A DNA stretch of 64,000 bases from Zizania palustris (taxonomy: Eukaryota; Streptophyta; Magnoliopsida; Poales; Poaceae), in NCBI GenBank assembly GCA_019279435.1, contig JAAALK010000084.1, positions 13,574,174 to 13,638,173 of the forward strand, given 5' to 3'. This document shows positions 46,973 through 57,581 of the stretch, piece by piece (position 1 is the stretch's first letter; every line of letters starts with the position of its first letter). The position numbers and the translations under genes were made by a program. The notes under the pieces were generated by a model. That model ran no database searches, was not told where the DNA came from, and saw nothing but the letters and a program-made list of their open reading frames with translations.

Positions 46973-47856
46973 GGGGGAGCTGATTTTAATTGTCTTGCAT
47001 ATGCTCATTATGTGTGGAATTGCACTTACATCTTTTGCTATTATATGCCGGCTTTTAATTCAAAGAAATCATGTCAGCTCAGCTCTATGAAATATGTCTG
47101 GAACATTGATTGTGCATGATGTTTTATTTTCTAAAATCAAAACTTGCTCACTGCTCAATCGTGTATCTAGTTTGTTTAGGCAGGACTGCTTTTAGCTATC
47201 TTTTTTCTACTTGACAGCAAGACACTGTTCCTAGGATGCTAAAATTTGCAACTTGAAAAATTGTGTTCTTTATTCATGGATATTCATCAAAATGTTTCAT
47301 TCATCTGAATCAAAATCAAAAAATTCCATGATTTGCCTGGTTTAAATGAAAAGATCCAGGAGGGTTTGTTTGTCGCACTACTCTATTCTAGACTGCTTAC
47401 CATTGCACTTTGGTCTGAACTGGGATAGTGTAGTGTATGCCAAAATCACCGCCTTAAGCTTCAGATGGCTTTCTTGCCTAGGCTTGGCTTGATTGGAAAG
47501 TATAAGGTGGACAAACAAATAACCCCTTGCATTAAGAAAAAGAACAACAAAATTAATTGCTCATCAAGGTTGCTTTCATAGCTCCTTTTGAACAAGACTT
47601 GTCTGTCTAGGGTAGAACTTGTTAGCTTTGCGCAGTCCTTGCCTTCACATGTCTAGCTGCTTTGATTCAGTGGTGATGCTTTTTACTTCCAAATGACAAA
47701 ATCACATGCCGTCATCTTGTTTCACAGATTGTTAAATTGAGTTGAGCACATGATCATTTGTGTTAATTTTGGCATATTTTTGCATTATATGTCTTTGCAA
47801 TTCTATTCATTTCGCAGCTTTGCATCTTTTGAATGCTCCTTGATGCTTGCATTGCC
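46973..47856 (+). other. 3' noncoding region of copia B
   Basis: Between the pol stop and the polypurine-tract array I find no frame resembling an envelope-like protein, which some SIRE relatives carry. It is AT-rich plain sequence. Confidence 0.6.
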
Positions 47857-48149
47857 AAAGGGGGAGAGATTTTGCTATGTTCTCTGCTGCAAGAAGGCAT
47901 TATTTCTAAAGGGGGAGAGATTTTTGACATAAAGGGGGAGAAACATTTGCTCAACTCAGGGGGAGTTTTTTTATCCAAAGGGAGTTTTGCCGAAGGGGCT
48001 TTTACTCTTTTACAAAGGGGGAGAAAATTTCTTTTATCAAGTGACATGCTTTGGCTCTTTTTGAGTTTTTATGGTCACTTGTGTGCTGAAAATTTTTACA
48101 TTTTCTTGAACTTCAATTTGGTTGTCAATGCACTCATCAAGGGGGAGAT
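47857..48149 (+). repeat. Array of polypurine-tract-like motifs before the 3' LTR
   Basis: AAAGGGGGAGA-type tracts occur at 47857-47870, 47908-47920, 47931-47940, 47958-47965 (AGGGGGAG), 47977-47984 (AAAGGGAG, weaker) and 48014-48025. The last, AAGGGGGAGAT at 48139-48149, abuts the LTR and is the functional position. Extra upstream polypurine tracts are known in the SIRE/Maximus group. Confidence 0.85.
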
Positions 48150-50128
48150 TGAGAAACCAAGGGTGGTTTCGGTGTATGTGATGAGTGATTGACAGGATTA
48201 TTTACCCTCTGTTCGAAGGGTACCTCCGAAGGGGCTTCGGAGGTGGTACCTCCGAAGGGTGTTCGGAGGTGTGTCACCGGAGTGTGTTCGGTGTTTGCTT
48301 GCTGCAGCTGTGCAGCGGAGTGTACCTGTCGGAGGGGTCCGACAGTACACGATGACTGGGTTCGTACCGAAGGCTTCGGTACTTTGGGCGGTACACCGGA
48401 GTGTGTACCGGAGGTTGCTAACCCGGAGAGGTCTCCGGAGTTCTGGATACACTTGTCTGCTTGTCGGTGGTGCGCAGGGACTTCGGAGGCGACGGACAGG
48501 GTTCGAGCCGGGTGAACCTGGGTCAAGCAGGAGGCTTGATGCCAGGGGAGCGGGGAGCTCCGTCACGGTGGCTGCGAAGGTGGTCCGGGTCAGTCCTCGG
48601 GTCGAGGCGTGCCAGGTGAAGGCAGAGAGTGCGGAGGGTGGCTCCGGCTGAAGGTACTCCGAGACAAAGTCCTCGGAGGTGAGGCACTTCGAAGGTACTC
48701 CGAATGGAGTGACTTCGGAGTTGGTGGATCAAGTCCTCCGCGGAGGCAAGGAGTTCGAAGTGTGCTCCGGAGGGAGACACTCGAAGGTTACCCGACGAAG
48801 GTCTCAGAAGTCGAGGCGCATCGAAGGCATGGTCCGGGTGAGGCTCGTCGAGGAGTGTGCTCGGGAAGAGGCACTGCGACGGAGTGCTCATGGAATGCTT
48901 CATGCGGAGGCCTTGGACGAAGGAGGGACTTCGAAGGGTGGTACTCCGAAGGTGAGGCTTCGGAGTAAGGATGACTTGAGGTGCTTCGGCCATGCATGGC
49001 TTCGGTACACGGACGGACGGTGTTCGAGCTCGGAGTAGCTGCGAAGCCGTGGTGATCCACTCCGGAGGTGGTGGTGCGAAGGCCCAAGGGCTTTGACGGC
49101 TTCGGCTCAAAACCGTCACTGTATCGAAGGAATTCTTCGGCGGAGCGAAGGCCTTCAGGCTGCAGGCTTCTCGCCGAAGCTACCGCACCTTCGGGTGCGA
49201 AGGGAGGTTCCAGAAGTCAACTCTGTAAAGGCTGACACTGTCTGTTCTGAAAAAGGCTGACACTGTCCCCTCTGCAGCTGACAGAGAAGCCTCCAAAATA
49301 AAGGTGGACTACCTTTTGTACCCCTTTGTTCTGTAGAGACAAATCTGTTGTAAACCCTAGGGGTAATGTAGTCACTTCCTTAGGATGAATCCATGGGCTA
49401 TAAATATGGGGGCTCGGTAGGTAACATTTAACACTTTGAGCATTTACTGTTGAGCTCCTGTAGACAGACCTCACTGTATTCATTCTGAGTTCAATACATT
49501 TTGTGTTCCTTGTTCAAGCGGCGAAGCCCTGCTTCTGTGTGCTTTTGCTTGAGCTCGTATTGCATACTTCGCTAGTTTTAGTTCACCGAAGCCTGTCTTG
49601 GCGAAGGGTGTTTTTATCGCGAAGTGTGTTTTACAGTGTGCTGTCGCTCTGTGTAACACGAGGCAAGACCTCGCTGCTTACTAGCGAAGCCCTGTTCTGT
49701 TCCCGTAGTGATTCTTGTGTCGAAGCCCTTAGCGTAGTCCATTTGCGTGTGCGTGTAGACCTTCGGGTACGAAGCCCAGCACCCGTTGCTGTCGCCAAGT
49801 ACTTGGTCGAAGTCCTCAGAGGGCTGTCCACTCTTGCGAAGGGTGAAGTGCGAAGCCTGCTCGAAGCACCTCGTGTGCGGAGCCTGCACTGACTTAGCAG
49901 AGTAGATTTTCGAGGGTTGTTAGTGGAGCGAAGTCTTCTTGGCTTCGAACTTTTGCTCCTGCGAAGCCTGTGTTCGGAGCTGTCGAAGTACCTCCGAACC
50001 AGACCTTCGAAGGTTGTGTTCGAAGCCTGTTCCGCAGAAGACAGAACAGAACCGAAGGCTAAGTTTTTAGCCAGAAATTTTAAAAGCTCCCATTCACCCC
50101 CCCTCTGGTCGCCGTTTCCGGTCCAACA
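48150..50128 (+). repeat. 3' LTR of copia B
   Basis: This 1979-bp LTR differs from the 5' LTR at the three positions I can see: GGTCTGGG/GGTCCGGG, TATTACAT/TATTGCAT and GTGCTTCT/GTGATTCT. Confidence 0.96.
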
Positions 50129-50133
50129 CTTTC

Positions 50134-51567
50134 CCTCGCTACGGACTTTTGCTAATAAAGCTTTGTACAGAAAGGTTTTTCCTGTTCCTCCTGGACCATC
50201 AACAAAAAACACACCTCCACTATTGTTGTCAACAGATGATAGTATAACATCATAAGCATATCTCTGTTCAGCATTGAGAGAGGATGTGCTTGCTAGTAGC
50301 TCATTATCCACCTGTATAGAGGACTCTTCACAAATCTCCCTCACCTCACCTGCCATGGCGTCATATGATTCATCAATTTCTGGAAGAGGAAATGATGTTA
50401 TCTCTTTACCCATTGACTGAAGCAATTTTCTTATCTCCAATAACACAATTTGTTCAACTGCATATGCATTCATCTGGGATCGTCGGATGTCATCAGACAT
50501 TGCTTCGAAGTGTTTGTTCCAGAGTCCACGCACATCGCTAGCTTCATTGACGGACACAGACGCCCTATCATGACCCTTATAAATATACTTGTAGAGGTAC
50601 TTAACAGCCTTAATACTCGAACAAACTTCTGCATTGATGTGACAGTCATACCTTCTTAGAAGCATGGGATTATATGGAACAACCCATCTGTTGTCTAAGT
50701 CATGACCTCTCACTCTTACCCTTTGTCTGTCATCCCTTCTCCTGTAGACAGGGTAAGAATCTTCGCCTTGGATAGTTGTGTCACTAAATTGGCGTGGATA
50801 ATAGCACTTGCAACTACCATTTTTCATGCATGGACTCTTCCTATTTAGTGGGCCACACGGGCCATGCATCATATGTTTCACTACCATTTCATATAGCTCC
50901 GGGTATATATCCTTATCTGGAAGTTTTGCTGATATAACATTATCAAACTCATCGGGACAACTCAATTTGTATGTTGACTCCATGATAAGGAGGAAATGTG
51001 CATGTGGTAGACCGCTTTTTTGGAACTCGATTACATGGACTTGTGCTGCAATGATTCCTAGGATATGTTTACGAAATAGCTGGAATTTGAGATCCTCTAG
51101 CTTGGCTTTAAATACACGCACAACAAGATCAGGACGATCTTGTGGTGTTTGGCCAGGTGCAAGGTCCCTACTTATCTCTTCCCAATTAGGATTACAAGTC
51201 ATTGTGATAAATATGTCGGGTTTTCCATACTTCTGCACCAAGGCCATAGCATCCATGTATCTTCGTCTCATATCCCTCCCGCCACCGATAAACGATGCAG
51301 GTAGGACCCATCTTTTTCCCAATCTGCTGGCTCTATGTTCTCCAACAGATACACTATCCATCAAGCCCTGGTAAAGATCTGCACGAATTTTTTTCTGATT
51401 GTATAAGAAGTAATTCAGTCAAGACGTTTCGATCTTTATGTAGGTATCAACTACAAACTGTTGGAATAGATGTCTCCCATGCAAGACCGTGTTGAAGATT
51501 CCACGACGCATCTGAAATTTATAGCAATAATACTCGCGCATCGAAACAAAAAACTTGTTGGTTGTAT
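50134..51567 (-). pseudogene. Helitron HUH nuclease and start of helicase
   Basis: The exon begins at 51567 after TTTGTAG. It includes the conserved VSMREYYCYKFQMR segment, then a TGA at 51419-51421 where the family has a sense codon. The HUH motif is GLPHAHFLL near 51000, with the two-Tyr motif KYLYKYIYKG near 50590. The helicase Walker A box GPGGTGKT is at about 50174-50197. About 25 codons later the sequence is interrupted at the CTTTC target site of copia B. An open reading continues into the LTR by chance. Nuclease and helicase motifs are intact apart from the one stop. Confidence 0.9.
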
Positions 51568-51652
51568 CTACAAAGCAAAGAGAAATCAATTAGGTGATTA
51601 GCATATGGATTAATAATATCGTAGTAACATGAATATGTGTCACTTAGCTAAC

Positions 51653-52910
51653 CTGAGTTGTCAGCATTTCTTTGTCGGTTTGTACTTATCTGACTAATGT
51701 CAATACCTTCTCTTGGTATATCAGAATGCCAACCGAGCTCTGCTCTTGGAAAAAATAAGGGGTATGACAAAGGGTCGTAGCACCCATCACTCGGTCTAAT
51801 TGAATAGTAGTTGTTGTTATTGCCAAACAAGATGATGCTACGATCAAAATGCTTGTGAATATCATTCCCCTCAACCCACACAGCAGCAACCTCTGATGTT
51901 AATGGTCTGTTATAAGTTCTCTGGTCTAGCTTGTAGTCCATATTTAGCACAATACGATATTCGTCCATGTCTTCAACTTGTCCTAGGCTTCTGAATATTT
52001 CAGAGTAGGGATTATCTCTCAAAATATGTACCAAACATCTAATAATATATATGTCCCTTTCTCTATATATCTCATCTCGAGCACGACAGAAACGATGTGA
52101 TAAGCTAGGATCATCATCATAGAAGTACAACTGCAAGTGGCTAGGTTCATTGCCTCCATTCCCGAAAGAGTGTATGTTACGGTACATTTGCCCATGTGCT
52201 TTAAATGTGTACACTCCATCCCTTGCACTTGCGAGGTTCTTGTCATAATCACAGTACATTGTGGTGAAGGAAAAATGGCTGTTGAAATATCTAATATTAT
52301 CCATAAAGTGTTGTGATTGAATGTCTTCACCTGTGTACAACTGTCGAAGCTCCTCAAGTGGCTCAGGCATTTCAAGTTTTACCTTGCCATTCATACAACA
52401 AAATCCTGGTGGCTCATATTCAAACCTCTTCGCACCACAGTGACGACAGTCTGACTGAGTCTTTAATAAGTGAGTGCTACCAGGTAGGTTCTGGTAGATA
52501 ACATTAGTGGAGCCATGTGTTGCATTAGCATAAACACAATTTGGATCAAGAGTTCTTCGTCTTGCAGAATTTCGTCGGTTCATTTGATCTCTCTTCACCT
52601 GCCTTTGCTCATCCGACATACTTGCATACCGAGCTCTGGTGCACGTCTGTTGTTTCTTTGCTCTGGTGTCAAGCTTGCATATCATTGGTTATTTTGTTCT
52701 CGCATCACATTCCTTTGCTCATCTGTCATACTTGCATATCTAGCTTTGTCACTTGCACGTCTGTTATTACGTTGCTCTGGTGTCAACCTTGCATATCGTG
52801 ATCTTTCACGTGCTCGCCTTATTTCAGCACGATCTACCGATCGGTCAATAGGGTTTTGTTGAACAGAGAGAATTGATTGTTGATCGTGTGAGTCGATAGT
52901 TGCAGTTGGT
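51653..52910 (-). pseudogene. Helitron Rep N-terminal exon
   Basis: It is open from 52685 to 51648, with a donor TCAG/GTTAGC at 51653/51652. The intron to 51568 (85 nt) gives a compatible phase. It contains the Cys/His cluster CRHCGAKRF...CC, the FNSHFSFTTM segment and the FGNNNNYYS...YDPLSYPLFFP segment, typical of the Helitron-like N-terminal domain. Upstream, RYARLTPEQRNNRRA and RYASMTDEQRN repeats continue to about 52910, but in another frame and with one stop, so a frameshift lies near 52640-52690. Confidence 0.82.
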
Positions 52911-53009
52911 ACCGTAGCAGATTTTGCACCTGGACAATGTTTATGTAATCACATGAGACATAAATTATGTTATTAGTAATTGCACAAATTACTTAGTAGT
53001 AGTTCATAC

Positions 53010-53412
53010 CATTAGAGCTTTGTCCTGGAAATAATCCCAATGATGTAACGGTACTGCGTGTAGGAATAATAAATGAGGACGATGGTCGACATGTCACATC
53101 TTCACTGTCCGATGAACTTTCTGATGGAGTGTGTGATGGTTGTCGAATACAAATTCCAGAAGGGTCGTGATGCAAATTGTTACCGCAATTTCTCTTTTGT
53201 CTATGACGACCATCGACGAATATAAAAATTTGAAAGGAGTACACATTTTTAGACAATAATTTTAGTGTAATGTTGTAGCTCAAATATCTCAATAGACAAA
53301 TAAACAGGATAAATTAGGCGCATAAAATAAAATAACCTTCTTTCCCCTCTCTCCTCACTATATTTTCTGACATGGTTGATAGCTTTGTTCTCGCGGCGTC
53401 GAGCGACCTGTT
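53010..53412 (-). pseudogene. Possible first exons of Helitron Rep
   Basis: A Ser-rich stretch (TPSESSSDSEDVTCRPSSSF) ends at a donor near 53010, and a basic stretch ARRRENKAINHVRKYSEER is at about 53340-53410. Both lie in the right order and orientation for the N-terminus of Rep. There is no clear start codon, so this is tentative. Confidence 0.4.
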
Positions 53413-53931
53413 TAACCACCAAACAAATGATACTTGAGTGGAAACATTAGAGATGGAACATGAATTTAAATGAGAGAAGTGTTTGGGTGTTTTAATTTAT
53501 TTTTCTTGGTACCAAAGAGTGATTTAGAATACTTGTTTTGGATGAAAGGGTTATTTTGAGGGTTAGGATTACAAATTTGTTATTTTAAATAGAGCATTGG
53601 ATGACTATTAATCAAGATTGGATCTTGAGATTGTGTTAGAGGAAAGAAAATATTCTTCAAGGTTAGGAATGAGAGTATTACAGTGAATGATGTTTTTAGT
53701 TTGTAAATAAGCGTATTTGAATTTGAGACATGTATTCCAATAGAAATATTACATTGAAATAACTTCAAAGGGAATACACAAAACCAAAATACCACATTCA
53801 AATAACTTCAAAGGGAGTACACAATAGATTCAATGAAATGAACACAAAAACCAAATATTACATTCAAAACATTTGAATATAGGGAAGTACATAAACAACG
53901 CACATCACAGTACACACACAAGACTGTAACA

Positions 53932-55300
53932 CTATGGACAGTCAGATCCAAAAATCGTTGCAAAATATCTCCATCTAGCTTCCATGAACCTATTCACAAA
54001 TCTTAGATCCATAGTTCCTGAACTCACACGTTGCCGTAAGTCTGCATTTATATTTCGAAGAAAAATAATTAACAATATCTATAATATTATGTGATGTATT
54101 GACATTATAATTATATTGTGTTTGTATTGTTGGAACTACTTACTTTGCAAAGGTAGTGTGGCTGGATGAATCGGATTAAACTTGACTGTAGTGTGTTCTG
54201 AAGTCTCTAAACATCCTATCGCCAAGTAGAACAAATATTAGTGTAATTCATCACTACATCTTTATGAATGATAAAATGGGTTAGGACTGAATTACTATGC
54301 TTCTTGTGAAGTCGAAGCATGGTTCCTAAAACAATGTGGTTGTTACGATGAGCTTCTGTCCATTCAGACATGTGATCAGTGAGGGAGTCACCCTAAATTC
54401 CAACAACCATCATGTTCAAGCTAAAAAAGATTAAATGCTCATTAGCTTTCGATTTGCAAAAACAATGTGATTGTTTATGACGATATAAGTGGTTGTATCT
54501 AACTTATGAATTACCTAGTGTCCATCAGTGTTATCTCCCTATATAGACCTCCAAGTCGCTCCAATTTCCCCCAATAGACAACCACTCCAGCTATGTCTGT
54601 GCAAATAATCATATCATACTATAGTCAAGACAACTATTTTTTTTGAAACTATGCATCGCCGATTCAATTTACGTACGTACCCACAAACGTTTTATTCGGA
54701 CGAATCCACGCGTCATGAAACGTCAATAGATATTTTGGATAGGGAGGGAATTGGATTGGAAGAATGTATGGCTCAACTGTTGTATTTCTCCGAAGAGAAC
54801 CTTCATAGGCATGGGCAATGCTCCGGTAGTACAATGCCTCTTCAAGATTGGGTTGAAAATATAGACAATGAATAGTATAACATTGTCCTTCATCTAGGAG
54901 AATGTTAAACCTATGAACTTCCTCCCGCTCCCATGCAATAACTTCTATTTTAGCACCCTATGTATAATATTAGGGTTTAGAATAGTTCATATGTTCACTA
55001 TTATGTAAATTTAGACCAACTTGTGTGCAACTTACAGTAATATCCATTAAAATAAATCGTTGTTTTTCTCCATATTCATCAGGGAGAAACTTAACATCTA
55101 CTCTGGCGACGGCACTCCATGGATAGTTTATGTGCTCGAACTCTATCTCGTCAAATTTCATAAACCTTAACAAAAAAATGAAATTTAGAACATCTTTCAT
55201 CGTTGCAGGAAAGTTGGTTTTTAGTAATATAGGCTCACCTAGGTACCACCGCATTACGAGTTGGACGGTCGACGTAAGTTCTCTTTCGCATGCCAGCCAT
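53932..55300 (-). pseudogene. RPA70-like single-strand DNA-binding gene of the Helitron
   Basis: The exons I can read are 55300-55239 (MAGMRKRTYVDRP), 55165-55036 (FEHINYPWSAVARVDVKF), 54957-54681 (GAKIEVIAWEREEVHRFN), 54596-54515 (DIAGVVVYWGKLERLGGLYR), one starting at 54420 (GDSLTDHMSEW), one near 54220-54150 and a last one ending with TAG at 53932-53934. Borders are GT-AG and phases fit for the first five. The order of OB-fold signatures matches RPA1-like proteins carried by plant Helitrons. A TAG at 54393-54395 interrupts the fifth exon, probably at a Trp codon. It is transcribed in the same direction as Rep, upstream of it. Confidence 0.72.
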
Positions 55301-55330
55301 TTAATATATCTAGGTAGTTCAAAACTTTAA

Positions 55331-56220
55331 ATTGGTAATAGTTAAAAAAATAAACAGGGGGAATATTAAAAAAATAAACAGTGACTTTAAATATATTTAA
55401 CAAACAAAATATAGATAGATATAAGACCACGTGCAATTAAAAAAAGTATTGAAGACATGATGCTAAATTGGTAATAGTAAAAAATAAATAAGAGAAAATC
55501 TTAAAAAAATAAACAGGAATAGTAAAAAAATAAACAGGGAAAATGATAAACAGGGAAGAATATTAAAAAAATAAACAGCGACTCTAAATATATATTTGAC
55601 AAACAGAATATAAATAGAGGTAAGATCACATGTCATTAAAAAAGTATTGAAAACATGATGCTAAATTGGTAATAGTTAAAAAAATAAACATGGGAGAATA
55701 TTAAAAAAATAAACAGGGACTCTAAATATATTTGACAAATAGAATATAAATAAACGTAAGACCACAAGAAATAAAAAAAGTATTGAAGACATGATGCTGA
55801 ATTGGTAATAGTAAAAAAATAAATAAGATAAAATATTAAAAAAATAAACAGGAATAGTAAAAAAATAAACAGGGAAAATGATAAACAGGGAAGAATATTA
55901 AAAATAAACAATGACTCTAAATATATTTGACAAACAGAATATAAATAGAGGTAAGATCATATGTAATTAAAATAAACAGGGAAAAATATTAACAAAAATA
56001 AACAGGGATTTTAAATATATTTGACAAACAAAATATAGATAGATATAAAACCACATGCAAGTAAAAAAAGTATTGAAGCCATGATGCTAAATTGGTAATA
56101 GTAAAAAATAAATAAGAGAAAATATTAAAAAAATAAACAGGAATAGTAAAAAAATAAACAGGGAAAATGATAAACAGAGAAGAATATTAAAAAAATAAAC
56201 AGTGACTCTAATATATTTGA
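55331..56220. repeat. AT-rich irregular tandem repeat with AATAAACAG core
   Basis: AAAATAAACAGG-type words recur well over a dozen times. Longer units contain ATGATGCTAAATTGGTAATAG (at 55457, 55655, 55791 and 56081) and TCTAAATATATTTGACAAA. Spacing is irregular (198, 136 and 290 bp), so higher-order units were gained and lost. There is no coding content. It may be the 5' part of the Helitron or a separate satellite-like stretch. Confidence 0.8.
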
Positions 56221-56235
56221 CAAATAGAATATACC

Positions 56236-57024
56236 TCTGCCGCCATGAATTTTAGCTTCTTATTTGGATCGAAGAGCTAAAATAAGAGGCTAAAATTTAG
56301 TCACTTAGACTAAAAATCCAAACAACAAGGTTAAAAAGAGCCTAAATTTTTTTTGTCCATTAGCTCTCAAGGAGGAGCTAAGAGGGGCTAAAATGCCTAC
56401 TTTCCACCTATCATAAATGATATAGCCTTTTTGGCCCCTTAGATCCAAATAAGAGTGATTAAAATTTTAACCCTTATTTTAGTCACTTTGTTTTAGCCCC
56501 ATGCATTGCCTCATGCATTGCTTTTCTGTTCTGATCACCAGCGTTTCTAATCTACTACTGTTGTTCTTGCCTCGCTGTTCTAAAGTACTGACTGGTTGTG
56601 TGCATACATAGTTTTTGGAGACTGCATATGTTGTGCATCTTCTAGATTATTCCATTAGGTAACTGAAAGTAATCTACTCAGATTTCACTTTTGTTATTCA
56701 AAGATGCACAAAAATTCTTGTTCTGAATATTTTTCAGATTATTGTTGAATTTGTCGGTAATTTTTGTTCATATATTGTGTTTTCCTCCTGTAGTTTTTGC
56801 CGACAAAGTTAATATGCAGGATTATTTTTGTTCGGCTACAGAAGAAAAATACCTCTGATTTATTCTCTGTTTTAACTAAAGTTCAATCAGTACTCTGTGT
56901 GAAATCTCCTAGAACATTCCTGGTAATCACAATAGACAATATTGTGCACATGAAGAATAATCATTATTCTTCATTGTTTTGTCATTAGTTGGTGAATACA
57001 GATGCATTGATTTAATTTGTAATC
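56236..57024. other. Unassigned DNA with an imperfect inverted repeat
   Basis: At about 56270-56310 and 56455-56486 lie imperfect inverted arms sharing CTAAAATAAG and TTAAAATTT, with TTATTTGGATC and its complement nearby. This is suggestive of a MITE or remnants of two. From 56520 to 57024 I see plain sequence without a frame. The last five bases before gypsy 3 are TAATC, its likely target site. Confidence 0.45.
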
Positions 57025-57519
57025 TGTTGGGGGAAAATATCTCATCTTCGGGGTTATTGCCGAAGCAGCATAAAGACAGTCAACCAGTTCGAAGATTGTC
57101 CGAAGACCATCTTCGAAGATGTCCAGAACCTCGTTCGAAGCCCGAAGACAGGCATTGGTTCGAAGTATGTCTTCGAACCAAAGCCCTTCAGGATCTTTTC
57201 TGCCAGCTAAGATGGAAGACTTATCTTCTATCCTATTAGATTAGTCTTTTACCATTTTAGCCCTATTAAGGAAACCGAATAGTTTCCTTAATGTCGGTTG
57301 TAATAGAGGGGTAAATATGTCTTTTCCTTAATGTTTAGGCCTATAAATACCCCCCATTTCACCCTGTAATAGGGACCGAATACAAGTTATTCAATACACA
57401 CTTTCGAGCTATTCTAAGTTGTTATCCTTTCGGAGACTTAGAACAGTTCACTTCGCAAACACTTCGTTTGTTAGTTTCTATTCTACAGAAACCTGTTAGC
57501 GTAATCTTTTACGCCAACA
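57025..57519 (+). repeat. 5' LTR of gypsy 3
   Basis: This 495-bp LTR runs TGTTGGGGG...CGCCAACA and is the reverse-orientation homologue of 27944-28438. The TATAAATA box is at 57342-57349. Confidence 0.93.
57342..57349 (+). promoter_or_regulatory. TATA box in gypsy 3 LTR
   Basis: TATAAATA, about 178 bp before the LTR end, is conserved in position with gypsy 1 and 2. Confidence 0.6.
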
Positions 57520-57540
57520 GTTGGCGCCGTCCGTGGGGAA
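57520..57540 (+). promoter_or_regulatory. Primer-binding region of gypsy 3
   Basis: TTGGCGCCGTCCGTGGGG follows the LTR after one base and is identical to that of gypsy 1. Confidence 0.82.
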
Positions 57541-57581
57541 CCTAGTCCGAAAAACTTCGTTCTCTACCAACTTCTTACATC

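Larger units (their letters stand above)
39300..50128 (+). mobile_element. Young SIRE-like copia retrotransposon B
   Basis: LTRs of 1979 bp (39300-41278 and 48150-50128) differ at three positions that I can see. The target duplication is CTTTC (39295-39299 and 50129-50133). It has an initiator-Met primer-binding site and a polypurine tract. Gag with two CCHC knuckles and copia pol are present, but the coding line has one stop and three frameshifts. Between pol and the 3' LTR lie about 1.2 kb with repeated polypurine tracts and no env-like frame. It disrupts the Helitron helicase and belongs to the same family as copia A. Confidence 0.96.
37800..56235 (-). mobile_element. RepHel Helitron with RPA-like gene, split by copia B
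   Basis: The 3' end (minus strand) is CTAG at 37803-37800, preceded by a hairpin-capable CCGTTGCAACGCACGGG and followed by T, as expected for Helitron insertion next to A/T. Coding, right to left: an RPA70-like gene (53932-55300), Rep exons, an HUH nuclease fused to a Pif1-type helicase (50134-51567, then 38044-39294). The helicase is interrupted by copia B. The 5' end is not identified. I set the right limit provisionally at the end of the AT-rich repeat; the true end could lie nearer 55300, or beyond gypsy 3 outside the window. Confidence 0.82.

Noticed and set aside
47833..48192. Possible envelope-like ORF after copia B pol
   Set aside because: It is just a translation of the polypurine-tract array and runs into the LTR; no signal peptide or conserved domain is seen.
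49631..50128. Extension of the Helitron Rep/helicase frame into the copia B LTR
   Set aside because: It is a chance open frame after the insertion point; homology to helicase stops at the CTTTC target site.
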